Positions 1 through 8,859 of a stretch of DNA of 64,000 nt are shown here, one piece after another. The notes under the pieces were generated by a model. It searched no databases, was not told where the DNA came from, and saw only the letters and a list, made by a program, of their open reading frames with translations. Position numbers and translations under genes: made by a program. Numbering within the stretch: position 1 is the stretch's first letter; each line of letters begins with the position of its first letter. This stretch comes from Hyphomicrobiales bacterium. GTDB taxonomy: Bacteria > Pseudomonadota > Alphaproteobacteria > JAPOUT01. The stretch covers positions 1 to 64,000 of the forward strand of contig JAPOUU010000011.1 of assembly GCA_026708505.1 (NCBI GenBank). The letters are read 5' to 3'.

Positions 1-398
1 CCGCCGAGTCTTAAACCGCCCGAACCATTACAACCGTTGACAGACAAGCCAATTCGAGTTATACTAGGAGCAGAAATTGGATGGGAATGCGGCCGGGAGA
101 CGCCAAAACCGGCAACGCCGACAAACATCGTAGAAAAGATGTGCATACACGCCGACGAGGCGGTTTTTCTTAAAGATTTATTTTGTATCCGCTTGATGCG
201 TCCTCGGAATTTCCGCAAGACGTAGAGGAAACAGGCCGACTATTGTGCTCGGCGCACTTTCCCGACGGCGCGGATCCACCGGGAAACCGGGCGGCTTGCC
301 GGTAGACGGAAAGGCTTGGGCGATGCCGGGCAGAAGAATCGCGCAAAGAATTAAAGTCGTACAAGGAATTAACGCAATGCTACACAAGGAAGAAAAAG
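1..398. other. Gene-free leader region
   Basis: I see no convincing coding sequence here; the short open frames on both strands lack family character. The stretch holds a consensus-like promoter (37-65), a weak GC stem (CGCC/GGCG) followed by a T-run near 155-176, and a GC-rich, potentially structured segment around 265-340. It may be a long 5' leader for the secreted protein that starts at 399, or carry a small RNA of about 105 nt ending at the T-run. Confidence 0.4.
37..65 (+). promoter_or_regulatory. Sigma-70 promoter, near consensus
   Basis: TTGACA at 37-42 and TATACT at 60-65 are separated by exactly 17 bases. The start point would be near 72. The next gene begins 330 bases later, so the transcript is either long-leadered or an independent small RNA. 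Confidence 0.55.
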
Positions 399-920
399 AT
401 GAAGACTTGGATGACTTTAACGACCTTCGCAATCTCTTTAATGGTGATCGGGTTTGCAGGAACAACTCCCTCTCACGCAGGCCCCGTTGTTATCAATAAG
501 GGCGACGAGAAACTGAAGTGTATGGAAAACCTTAAATCATTCTCCGATCATTGCCGGCAAATCACCGCGCTCAAGCCGCTGGACGCCGAGAACAATGCGC
601 AAAGCGCGGCAGCGGAGCAAAACCCGGAAACCTTCAACAACCGGAATGCCGGCATTGAGCCGGGCGGTTTCTCGCTGGCTCAACAGTTCCTGATGGAAAC
701 GATGTTCGACTCTCACATCAATGAAGCCTTCACGGACATTGCACTGCTCGAACCTGCCGTTCCCCTGAGCGGAGATTTCTCCCTTGTCGGCAAAATCGGG
801 TACTTTAACTTCAACAACGCCCTCGGGACAAACGAACCTTTCGGAATGAATGAACCTTTCTTGTTTCAATTTGACGCGGACGCCGAAATAATGAAAGTGT
901 TCGAGACGGAACAGCAATGA
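399..920 (+). CDS. Secreted protein of unknown family
   Basis: This 173-residue protein starts with a typical Sec signal peptide (basic start, hydrophobic core, cleavage after SHA near residue 27), so the mature part is probably periplasmic or released. A purine-rich site (AAGGAAG) about 8 bases upstream supports the ATG. The mature protein is acidic, has two cysteines close to its start (CMENLKSFSDHC) and a repeated NEPF motif in its C-terminal half. I do not recognise a domain. The next operon follows after about 170 bases and has its own possible promoter, so no functional link is visible. Confidence 0.6.
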   Translation: MKTWMTLTTFAISLMVIGFAGTTPSHAGPVVINKGDEKLKCMENLKSFSDHCRQITALKPLDAENNAQSAAAEQNPETFNNRNAGIEPGGFSLAQQFLMETMFDSHINEAFTDIALLEPAVPLSGDFSLVGKIGYFNFNNALGTNEPFGMNEPFLFQFDADAEIMKVFETEQQ

Positions 921-1013
921 TCGTTTCGAAGCTGTAGCGCCTGCAACCGCGCCGCGATCGCGGCTTTCTCAACAGCCGAAGGACAAGTCGGAAAAATTGA
1001 CACGGGAATCGCT

Positions 1014-1044
1014 TTGCCATAAGCAGTAACGATGTCAATATAAT
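1014..1044 (+). promoter_or_regulatory. Possible promoter of the oxidase/TRAP operon
   Basis: TATAAT at 1039-1044 is a perfect -10 box about 48 bases before the FAD oxidase start codon. The best -35 match, TTGCCA at 1014-1019, has a long 19-base spacer, so the -35 assignment is uncertain. Confidence 0.4.
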
Positions 1045-1091
1045 CTCTGATTAACCCGAAACGAGGACGGGTCTGTCAGGGGAGGAAGAAC

Positions 1092-2330
1092 ATGTCCGAA
1101 AAGATTGTGGTTGCAGGCGCGGGTATTGTCGGGGTTTCGACCGCCATCTGGCTGCAACGCGCAGGCTATGAAGTTATGCTGGTGGATAAAGAAGGACCGG
1201 CGGCCGGCACATCGCACGGAAATGCCGGCGTTCTCGCCGCGGCCTCCATCACGCCGGTCACAATGCCCGGCCTGATCGGCAAGGCTCCGCTGATGCTGTT
1301 GGACAGAAACTCCCCCCTTTTCCTTCGACTCGGCTATCTTCCCCGGTTGATTCCTTTTTTGGGGCCCTACCTCTCGCATTGTAACGAGCGGGATGTAAGA
1401 CGTTATGCCGACGGGATGACGCCCCTCATTTATGACACGGTCGCCCAGCACAGGGCGTTAGCGGCGGGCACGGGCGCGGAGTCGTTCATTGAGGACGGCG
1501 ATTATTGTTTCGGCTATGCAAGCCGCGCAGAATTCAAGGCGGACGAATTTGCCTGGAAGCTGCGCAACGAGCGGGGCATTGCCTATGAAATCTGTTCGGG
1601 TGAAGAATATGCCGAGACGGACCCCTTTTATGCGGGCAATTTCGACACCGTCGTCCGATGCGCCAACCACGGGCGGATTTCGGATCCCGGCGCCTATGTG
1701 AAAGCGTTGGTCGAGCATTTTGTTTCCGAGGGAGGCGGTTTCATTCGAGCCGCCGTCTCGGATATCGAGATAAACGAATCGGGAAGAGCCGGACTGGTGA
1801 CGGATGAAGGGCCCATAGGAGGTGACAAAATCGCCCTGACAACGGGCGTTTGGTCGAAGCCGTTATTGACCAAATTCGGACTGTCCATCCCGCTTGAAAC
1901 AGAACGCGGCTATCACATAGAACTGGTTGCTCCCGACAGCTATCCGAAAAATTCCATGATGGTGGTCTCCGGCAAATTTGTCGTCACGCCAATGCGCGGG
2001 CGGATAAGATGTGCCGGCATAGTGGAATTCGCGGGACTCAAAACGGCAAGCAGACAGCAACCGCTGGACATGCTCAAACGCAGAATTAAGCAACTGTTTC
2101 CCAATCTCAAATATCGGGAGCAGTCGGAATGGCTCGGCCACAGGCCCGCCCTTACCGATTCGCTGCCGATGATCGGCAGAGTAACCGATGAAGCCGAACT
2201 GTTTACAGCCTTTGGCCATCAGCATCTCGGTTTAACGGGAGGTGCAAAAACGGGCAGGATCATGGCTGATTTAATGTCCGGAGCACAAATGACCGTCAAT
2301 GTGATACCATACAGGACAGATCGGTTCTAA
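1092..2330 (+). CDS. FAD-dependent D-amino-acid dehydrogenase-like oxidoreductase (DadA family)
   Basis: This 412-residue protein belongs to the DAO/DadA flavoprotein family, which oxidises amino or imino acids and passes electrons to the respiratory chain. The N-terminus carries the dinucleotide-binding GAGIVG motif (residues 9-14) followed by an acidic residue closing the first beta-alpha-beta unit. A C-terminal FAD-contact segment with GHQHLGLTGG also fits the family, and length matches DadA. A GGGAGG ribosome site precedes the ATG. It begins a co-oriented series with a TRAP transporter and an Asp/Glu racemase-like gene, which suggests that the transporter brings in its substrate. The exact substrate (D-amino acid, hydroxyproline, N-methyl amino acid) cannot be read from sequence. 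Confidence 0.85.
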   Translation: MSEKIVVAGAGIVGVSTAIWLQRAGYEVMLVDKEGPAAGTSHGNAGVLAAASITPVTMPGLIGKAPLMLLDRNSPLFLRLGYLPRLIPFLGPYLSHCNERDVRRYADGMTPLIYDTVAQHRALAAGTGAESFIEDGDYCFGYASRAEFKADEFAWKLRNERGIAYEICSGEEYAETDPFYAGNFDTVVRCANHGRISDPGAYVKALVEHFVSEGGGFIRAAVSDIEINESGRAGLVTDEGPIGGDKIALTTGVWSKPLLTKFGLSIPLETERGYHIELVAPDSYPKNSMMVVSGKFVVTPMRGRIRCAGIVEFAGLKTASRQQPLDMLKRRIKQLFPNLKYREQSEWLGHRPALTDSLPMIGRVTDEAELFTAFGHQHLGLTGGAKTGRIMADLMSGAQMTVNVIPYRTDRF

Positions 2331-2383
2331 CACCGGCGCATGAAATGCGAAATCGTAAAATATACAAGCAGGGAGAAAAGACA

Positions 2384-3361
2384 ATGAAACTACACAAAGT
2401 ATCCATGATAGCTGCGGCAGTTGCGTTGATGTTTTCGTCAACGGCCGCATCGGCGGAAGAATGGGACATGCCCATGGCCTATGCCGCTACAAATTACCAT
2501 TCGGAGCACGGGGTCATTTTTGCCGACAAGGTGAGGGAATACACCAACGGAGAGGTTGATATCACGATCCATCCGGGCGGCTCTTTGTTCAAGGGCGGCG
2601 AGATTAAGCGCGCCGTTCAAACGGGACAGGCTCCAATCGGCGAGCGTTTCATGTCGGCACACGCCAATGAAGCGCCCCTTCTGGGATGGGACAACCTGCC
2701 CTTCCTGGCAACGACCTACGAAGAAAACGAGAAACTCTGGGAAGCCGCAAAAGAAAAGGTCAACGCGCAACTGGCCGACTTGAACCTGGTTACGCTCTAC
2801 ACCTGTCCGTGGCCGGGCCAGGGCTTTTACTTCAACAAGGAAGTCGACTCCAGCGCGGATACACAGGGCGTAAAATTCCGTTCTTACAATTCGGCAACCG
2901 CGACTTTCGCCAAGGAGTTGGGGATGCTGCCCGTTCAGGTCGAAGCCGCCGAGTTAAGCCAGGCACTGGCAACGGGCGTCGCCGAAGCCTTCATCTCGTC
3001 GGGCTCAACGGGCTACGACAGAAAAGTATGGGAGCATCTGAGCCATTACTACAAGGTCAATGCCTGGTTGCCGCGCAACTATGTCATCATCAACAAAGGC
3101 GTTTATGAAGGGCTGAGCGGCGACACTCGTGCGGCTTTGCACAGGGCCGCGAACGAAACGGGCGCTTCTTGCGCCGCGGAATCGGCCAGGTTGGCAAACT
3201 GGTATTTTGAGCAGTTGGAAGGCAACGGCATGATTGTGCAGGATGCAGGTCCGGCTTTCCTGAAAGAACTCAAAGATATCGGGGCGAAAATGCAGGACGA
3301 ATGGCTGGAGTCGGTCGGTGCAGACGGACAAGCCATCATTGACGCCTACAAAAGGATGTAA
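2384..3361 (+). CDS. dctP: TRAP transporter substrate-binding protein, DctP family
   Basis: A 325-residue periplasmic receptor for a tripartite ATP-independent (sodium-driven) importer. The chosen ATG is preceded by GGGAG at 2371-2375 and gives a clean signal peptide ending in ASA near residue 24; an in-frame ATG 39 bases upstream would only add a polar extension. The family arginine that binds a substrate carboxylate is probably the one in KFRSYN, followed by the usual GMLPVQV-type segment. Q, M and a flavoprotein gene flank it, so the ligand is probably the amino/imino acid oxidised by the neighbour. Confidence 0.9.
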   Translation: MKLHKVSMIAAAVALMFSSTAASAEEWDMPMAYAATNYHSEHGVIFADKVREYTNGEVDITIHPGGSLFKGGEIKRAVQTGQAPIGERFMSAHANEAPLLGWDNLPFLATTYEENEKLWEAAKEKVNAQLADLNLVTLYTCPWPGQGFYFNKEVDSSADTQGVKFRSYNSATATFAKELGMLPVQVEAAELSQALATGVAEAFISSGSTGYDRKVWEHLSHYYKVNAWLPRNYVIINKGVYEGLSGDTRAALHRAANETGASCAAESARLANWYFEQLEGNGMIVQDAGPAFLKELKDIGAKMQDEWLESVGADGQAIIDAYKRM

Positions 3362-3388
3362 CCTTTCGATCGCTTCTGTAAGCAACGT

Positions 3389-3417
3389 GCCTCCGGCGGC
3401 TTTACGGCGCCGGAGGC
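3389..3417 (+). promoter_or_regulatory. Stem-loop between dctP and dctQ
   Basis: A perfect 10-bp GC-rich stem (3389-3398 with 3408-3417) has a 9-base loop and no T-run after it. Such hairpins between receptor and permease genes commonly protect or attenuate the message so that the receptor is made in excess. That role is inferred here. Confidence 0.55.
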
Positions 3418-3448
3418 AGGCTTGCCCGGCGTCCTGTGAAGTGAAGCG

Positions 3449-4162
3449 ATGAAAGACTGGCCCGTCCTACTCGGCCTGCCGCTTTGGTTCTGGCTTTTTG
3501 TCGCACCCGTCGTGCTGGCGGCCCTTTTGTTCTTCTCGCGGCGCGGGCTGTCGCCCGTGTTGCCGCGCGCTTGGGCCGTGCTTGACCGAATTTATTTTGT
3601 TTCCGGCGTCCTTGCGGCCGTTTGCATGGTCGGCATCCTGCTGATCATTGTCGTTCAGATGATTGCCCGCTGGACAGGTTTCACGTTTGAGGGTTCCACC
3701 GAATTCGCCGGCTATGCAATGGCGGCTACGTCCTTTTTCGCCCTCGCCCATGCGCTCGGCAGGGGCGCGCACATACGCGTGTCCATCTTTTTGAATATCA
3801 ATAATTTTACAAAACTCTGGCTGGACGGTTTCGCCCTTTTGGTAGCCGCAATCACCGCAACCTACTTCGCCCGGTTTGCAGTGAAGACAAACTTCATATC
3901 GGAAATGCTGAACGATAGAACACAAGGCCAGGATCAAATACCCGAATTTTTCGTGACATTGCTCGCGCTCCCGGTCACATCGCCCGCCGACTGGCCGGAA
4001 CTGCTCTCACAAAACGGCGGCGAGTGGATTTACACTCCCGTTTGGGTGCCGCAAATTGCCATGTCCATCGGCACGATATTGCTCGCGTTGTGTTTGTGGG
4101 ATCATTTCATCAGGCTGATCGTAACGGGACACTCCGCCATTAAAAAGGAGAAGGTCGAGTGA
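3449..4162 (+). CDS. dctQ: TRAP transporter small permease, DctQ family
   Basis: This 237-residue membrane protein has four to five hydrophobic segments and the DctQ signature region (VVQMIARWTGFTFEGSTEFAGY), with the following conserved stretch around ALGRGAHIRVSIF. It is longer than the common 160-190 residues because of an extra N-terminal transmembrane segment and an inserted loop near residues 155-185. It overlaps the large permease gene by 4 bases (ATGA/GTGA-type junction), which implies translational coupling. Confidence 0.87.
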   Translation: MKDWPVLLGLPLWFWLFVAPVVLAALLFFSRRGLSPVLPRAWAVLDRIYFVSGVLAAVCMVGILLIIVVQMIARWTGFTFEGSTEFAGYAMAATSFFALAHALGRGAHIRVSIFLNINNFTKLWLDGFALLVAAITATYFARFAVKTNFISEMLNDRTQGQDQIPEFFVTLLALPVTSPADWPELLSQNGGEWIYTPVWVPQIAMSIGTILLALCLWDHFIRLIVTGHSAIKKEKVE

Positions 4163-5469
4163 CGGAGATTTACGCAACCGGCTTGTTTTTGTTCGTGCTG
4201 TTTTTCCTGCTCGGCAGTTCCGTCTGGGTGGGGCTTGCACTGATCGGCGTGGCATGGGTCGGCATGGAATTATTCACCTCGCGCCCCGCGGGCGATGCCA
4301 TGATCACGACCATTTGGACGGGAGCGTCCAGCTGGACGTTGACCGCGCTGCCCTTGTTTATCTGGATGGGCGAAATCCTGTACCGGACGCGCCTGTCGGA
4401 AGACATGTTTCGGGGATTGTCGCCATGGATGAGGCGGCTCCCGGGCGGGCTGCTGCACACAAACATTGCAGGCTGCACCCTGTTTGCCGCCGTTTCGGGA
4501 TCGTCCGCCGCAACGCTGGCAACGGTGGGCAAAATGTCCATCCCCGAGTTAAGACAGCGGGGCTATCCCGAATATATGATTATCGGCACGCTGGCCGGGG
4601 CGGCAACGCTGGGCTTGATGATACCGCCGTCACTAACATTGATTGTTTACGGCGTCACCATCAACGAGTCCATCACCAAACTGTTCATAGCCGGGGTGCT
4701 GCCGGGGCTTGTGCTCGCAAGCCTTTTCATGACCTACATCATCGCATGGCATTACGTCAGGCGAAGCGAGAGGCCCGCGCAGGTTGAAAGCATGTCGCTT
4801 ATGAAAATGATAAAGGAAAGCCAGTTTCTGATCCCCGTGATACTGCTTGTGATTGTCGTGATCGGCTCCATGTATTTCGGCTGGGCGACCGCAACCGAGG
4901 CCGCCGCGGTGGGAGTGGCGGGCGCGTTGATATTGGCCGCAAGCCAGGGATCGCTCACTTGGTCGAGTTTCTCGGCGAGCCTGATGGGCGCAACACGCAC
5001 GTCCGCTATGATTGCATTGATTTTGATGGGAGCATCGTTTTTGTCCCTATCAATGGGCTTTACCGGACTGCCGCGCGCCCTTGCCAACTACATAGATATG
5101 CTCAACCTCTCGCCCCTTGTGCTTATAGCGGCGTTGACGATTTTCTACATCATCCTGGGCATGTTCCTGGACGGCATTTCCTCCGTTGTGCTAACCATGG
5201 CCATTGTCGAGCCGATGATAAGGCAGGCCGGCATTGATGTGATCTGGTTTGGCATTTTCATCGTGGTCGTTGTTGAGATGGCACAAGTCACGCCGCCTAT
5301 CGGATTTAATCTGTTCGTGCTTCAAGGAATGACCAACCACGAAATCTCCTATATCGCCAAAACCGCTGTTCCTATGGTGGCATTGATGGTTTTGATGGTC
5401 GTGATTCTCGTCGCCTGGCCCGAACTGGCGACATGGCTGCCCGATACCGTGAGACAAAGCCGGAACTGA
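4159..5469 (+). CDS. dctM: TRAP transporter large permease, DctM family
   Basis: A 436-residue, strongly hydrophobic protein with about twelve predicted membrane spans, the size and pattern of the DctM translocation subunit. Typical motifs include PLFIWMGEILYRT near residue 70, AAVSGSSAATLATVG near 115, GTLAGAATLGLMIPPSL near 150, and a late TPPIGFNLFVLQGM segment near 378. The start codon is GTG, overlapping dctQ. Together with DctP and DctQ it forms a complete TRAP importer. Confidence 0.93.
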   Translation: MTEIYATGLFLFVLFFLLGSSVWVGLALIGVAWVGMELFTSRPAGDAMITTIWTGASSWTLTALPLFIWMGEILYRTRLSEDMFRGLSPWMRRLPGGLLHTNIAGCTLFAAVSGSSAATLATVGKMSIPELRQRGYPEYMIIGTLAGAATLGLMIPPSLTLIVYGVTINESITKLFIAGVLPGLVLASLFMTYIIAWHYVRRSERPAQVESMSLMKMIKESQFLIPVILLVIVVIGSMYFGWATATEAAAVGVAGALILAASQGSLTWSSFSASLMGATRTSAMIALILMGASFLSLSMGFTGLPRALANYIDMLNLSPLVLIAALTIFYIILGMFLDGISSVVLTMAIVEPMIRQAGIDVIWFGIFIVVVVEMAQVTPPIGFNLFVLQGMTNHEISYIAKTAVPMVALMVLMVVILVAWPELATWLPDTVRQSRN

Positions 5470-5481
5470 CAGGCATACGCG

Positions 5482-6153
5482 ATGGCTGTTCTGCGCATAT
5501 TGCAGTTGGATACCTCCTTTCCAAGGCCGGCAGGAGATGTTGCCAGCCCCCTCAGTTACCGTCTTGATGTTGATATCAGCATCATTCCGCAGGCGTGCGT
5601 CGACAACATCGTCACAAAAGACGCCGACAATTTTGATATTTCCGCGTTCAAACAGGCCGTTACGCAGGCCGAAGAGCCCCTCGTTATCACATCGTGCGGT
5701 TTCATGATTTACTGGCAGGATGTCCTCGCGGAAGCGGCAACGGGAGAGTTTATCAGTTCGTCGCTCACGGCCCTGCCCGCGCTTTGCCAACGCTTTGACC
5801 CGCGTCGGATATTGGTGCTGACCTTTGATGATACGGTTTTGTCGTCCCCTTTGTTTTCGAGCCATCTCGATGGTTTCTCCGGTCATGTCATGGGGCTGGA
5901 TGCAACCTCCCACCTTTATCGGGTGATTGCGCAGGATTTAACGGAACTTGATACGAACAGGGCGTCAAAGGAACTTTGTGCGCAACTAGCACCTGTCCTG
6001 CAACAACACGACATCGGACTCATCTTGCTGGAATGCACGAATCTGTCCGTTTACAAGAAAGACTTGAGGCGGATTTTTGATGGTGAAATTGTTGATATGT
6101 TGAGTTTGGTCGAAGCGCGGCGGCCGGGACTTGTCAAACAAACCTATCTGTAA
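5482..6153 (+). CDS. Asp/Glu racemase-superfamily protein
   Basis: This 223-residue cytoplasmic protein has the two-cysteine arrangement of the aspartate/glutamate/hydantoin racemase superfamily: TSCGF with Cys72 and LLECTNL with Cys185, in the usual positions of the two catalytic acid-base cysteines. Overall similarity to any named member looks low, so it could be a racemase, a decarboxylase or a maleate-isomerase-like enzyme. It follows dctM by 12 bases and probably ends the operon. A racemase beside a D-amino-acid dehydrogenase-like enzyme and an importer would make biochemical sense. Confidence 0.6.
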   Translation: MAVLRILQLDTSFPRPAGDVASPLSYRLDVDISIIPQACVDNIVTKDADNFDISAFKQAVTQAEEPLVITSCGFMIYWQDVLAEAATGEFISSSLTALPALCQRFDPRRILVLTFDDTVLSSPLFSSHLDGFSGHVMGLDATSHLYRVIAQDLTELDTNRASKELCAQLAPVLQQHDIGLILLECTNLSVYKKDLRRIFDGEIVDMLSLVEARRPGLVKQTYL

Positions 6154-6339
6154 CGGCACGGTCCCGGACGGTAAAATGCGGACATGAAAAGAGACATCAC
6201 ACACGATTGCAATTAACGCGCAGCATGGAGATGATTAGGGGACGGCGGGGGAATGTTAGGTAAATTCAAAGAAGATTTTCCAATGAACTCTCCGCTACCC
6301 GTTTGGCGTGGCAGGAAACTCTTGCGGGTGATTTGGAAT

Positions 6340-8517
6340 TTATTGCACAGTCAATGTGCCGATTGAAGAGGTTCCAAGTTCTACAAGATTCATGCTTGGG
6401 CCATCAGGTGCAATGGCGAGGATAATGGTTAGCCCGCTAGATAATCCTGATGTAACAACTTCTATGTCGACTGTAGTTTGTCCCGCCGGGATGGGAATGG
6501 AGCAATGCGGCGTGATATCCGCACAAATAGTAGAAATGTTACCAACAAGGATGAACTCATCAGGCGGCTCCTCGCCTGGCGGAACAGGGTTATACCATAA
6601 TTCCCAAGCTCCCCCCATAGCACCGCCGGCATGGTAAGGTGCATTGCCTGTATGGGTCATATTTACGGTAATGGGCTGGGTTATAGCCCGGTTTAAATCG
6701 ATTCTCATTCGGATTTCCTCATGCGATGCGACGGTTTGACTCCCGTCATAACTTATAGAAATGGTTGGAGGATCTTGAATGGTGAAATTCAGGCTCGTTG
6801 AACTTCCGCCTGTCACAATGTTGACGCTGCCCGAATCAACCTCAACGGAAACAGTCACGGTTTCAGAAGGCGATTCGAGGGTTGAATCACTGTTGGCTTC
6901 AAGAGTCACTTCAGCTGTTGTGCGGCCTTGTGTAATCGTTACTTGGCAAGGGCTGGTCTCGCTTGCCGTATTGCAATCAACTCCGCCGACACTTAAATTC
7001 CAATCAGTGCCGTACGTCGCTCCTGCCTCGCCGGCAATAAGATTAAATGTGGCATCGTTCGGAAGATCCTCGTTCAATGTAAGCGTTATGGTCGCCGTAT
7101 CTCCCTCCTCTACAATGTTTGTGCTGCTGCTCAAATTGACGGTTGGCAACGGCGGGTCGGCGGGGATCGTAAAAGTGAAAGGAGCGCCAATCATCAAATC
7201 CGTATCGCCGGTTGACTCAATTTCCATGGAAAGAACTATGTCCTCAGGAGGTTCGTCGGTACGCCCGTCATCATTGATGGCAATCATCACACCGCTAACA
7301 CCGGTTTCACCGGTAGTGATGGTTACCTGGCAATCGGTTCCCTGGACGGAGTCACAATTGCCATTGCCGTTATCCAGCAACCAGTCGCCACCATCGCTAA
7401 TCTCTCCATAAGTTGCAACGCCGCTTCCCACCAGATTAATCGTCACATTCTCATCCAACGCTTCGTTCAATTGGATGTCTAATTCCAGCATATCGCCTTC
7501 CCCGACACTTTCGCTTCCGGTGCGAACTATCGAAACTCTTGGACCCGACTCTCGTTCCTCATACAAAATCCGCTTCTCCCGGTCGACAATCTTATACAAG
7601 TCCGTCGACTTCGAGCCGCCGGCATAACTCTGTCCCTCAAAGCCGGGCAAAGAGAACCGAAACGCCAAGCCCAGTTTAAAACGCTGGTCGAGCGCGAAGT
7701 CTTCCTGATGCTTCTCCCAATCAGCCTCAAAGAAAACACCCGGAATAATCCGATACCCCGCATCAAAACCAACCGAAGACCTCCAGTCATCCGCAATCTC
7801 TTCTCCCCCGTCAAATCGCCATAGGCCAACACGAGCCCCCGCGCGCACCCAGCTCCTTTCAAGCGCAACCCGTAAATCCACTCCCTTCAAGGGTTCCTCT
7901 ACAAAACCCTCCCGTCCGTCCTCTTCATTGCTCAAAGGGTGGTAATAGTTAAATGCGCCGTGGAAATTATCCGTCTGTACGTCCGCGCCGATGCTGATAC
8001 GCTCATGGCCAACCCGATGAAAGTCGTAATCGTAGAACAATGAAACGCCTCCGATCGCATCAATGCCGACAGGCGTGTTTGCAAGGTCGGTGCGGTAAAC
8101 AATTCCAAAGTTGGCGTCAATGCGTTCTTCTTCCCCGTGCCCTTCCCAGAAAACCAACCCGGGCTGCGTGAATATTACATGCCCGTTTTTATTCAGCAAC
8201 GGGAGCGCGGCATCAATCCCGCCGTCAATGCTTGTAATATCTTCCCCGAAAACCCAGCCCAAGGACGAGTCAATTTGGAAACCCTCGCCAAGCAGCGCAA
8301 CACCTCCGGCCCTCAAAGCATCCTCAACAGTCTCAACAACCAACTGGGAAGCGGTTTCCCGAAGGTTTAAAGTTCGATCTTCGATTACCGAAAACGAGGG
8401 ATGGGAATTGGGTGATGCCGAGCCGGGGGAGACGGCATTCAATGTCGTAGCCTGTGCCAGCCCGAACGGAAGCATTAGAGCCACGGATGCGTAAGCGATG
8501 AAACGGGATAACTTCAT
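6340..8517 (-). CDS. Inverse autotransporter with Calx-beta-like passenger repeats (shorter paralog)
   Basis: This 725-residue outer-membrane protein has a signal peptide (cleavage after LAQA near residue 23), then an intimin/invasin-type inverse autotransporter beta-barrel at roughly residues 45-320 that ends with the ILYEERE segment. The exported C-terminal part contains about three repeats of 110-130 residues, each with an EGDTATITLTLNE-like strand pattern of Calx-beta domains. Most repeats carry one cysteine pair that could form a disulfide. The protein is closely related to the upstream neighbour over barrel and repeats, so the pair arose by duplication. Likely role: surface adhesion or self-association, inferred from family. 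Confidence 0.8.
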   Translation of the reverse strand: MKLSRFIAYASVALMLPFGLAQATTLNAVSPGSASPNSHPSFSVIEDRTLNLRETASQLVVETVEDALRAGGVALLGEGFQIDSSLGWVFGEDITSIDGGIDAALPLLNKNGHVIFTQPGLVFWEGHGEEERIDANFGIVYRTDLANTPVGIDAIGGVSLFYDYDFHRVGHERISIGADVQTDNFHGAFNYYHPLSNEEDGREGFVEEPLKGVDLRVALERSWVRAGARVGLWRFDGGEEIADDWRSSVGFDAGYRIIPGVFFEADWEKHQEDFALDQRFKLGLAFRFSLPGFEGQSYAGGSKSTDLYKIVDREKRILYEERESGPRVSIVRTGSESVGEGDMLELDIQLNEALDENVTINLVGSGVATYGEISDGGDWLLDNGNGNCDSVQGTDCQVTITTGETGVSGVMIAINDDGRTDEPPEDIVLSMEIESTGDTDLMIGAPFTFTIPADPPLPTVNLSSSTNIVEEGDTATITLTLNEDLPNDATFNLIAGEAGATYGTDWNLSVGGVDCNTASETSPCQVTITQGRTTAEVTLEANSDSTLESPSETVTVSVEVDSGSVNIVTGGSSTSLNFTIQDPPTISISYDGSQTVASHEEIRMRIDLNRAITQPITVNMTHTGNAPYHAGGAMGGAWELWYNPVPPGEEPPDEFILVGNISTICADITPHCSIPIPAGQTTVDIEVVTSGLSSGLTIILAIAPDGPSMNLVELGTSSIGTLTVQ

Positions 8518-8859
8518 TTGAAAGCCCTCTTTATGTTGAGAAATAACCTAGGGAGCAATTCTATCCATTTCTTGATGATAGTCAAGCAACTAAATCAAGG
8601 ATATTAGCGGGTTGCATTGAATCGTTCGCCGGTCGTTTGTTGCGAGATTCTCCCGGGAACTCTTCGCGGGAACGGTCATGATGCCATCAATACCGGATTC
8701 GCCTGTAACGGCTTGATAGTTTCCTCCAACGTTCCCTCGCCGCTCATTCATATTATATCCAATCTTGGAAACATTGCCGATCAATTCAGCAAGGTTATTG
8801 TATGGTCTTCGCTATCATGTATTTCACTATTGGGTGATATTTGGAAGCATCGTGGCAAG
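8518..8859. other. Spacer between the two autotransporter genes
   Basis: This 342-base gap carries the promoter of the shorter autotransporter near its left end. Small open frames are present on both strands but have no good ribosome site or family character. I see no terminator of the usual stem plus T-run form behind the longer autotransporter. Confidence 0.4.
8558..8585 (-). promoter_or_regulatory. Promoter of the shorter inverse autotransporter
   Basis: On the minus strand TTGACT (8585-8580) and TAGAAT (8563-8558) are 16 bases apart. They lie about 40 bases ahead of the start codon, which has an AGAGGG ribosome site. Confidence 0.55.

Noticed and set aside
178-465. Minus-strand 95-codon ORF with a signal-peptide-like stretch
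   Set aside because: It overlaps the start of the better-supported secreted protein, has no ribosome site, and its C-terminal part has no family character.
8590-8784. 64-codon minus-strand ORF between the autotransporters
   Set aside because: TTG start without a ribosome site, no family character, and low similarity to either neighbour.
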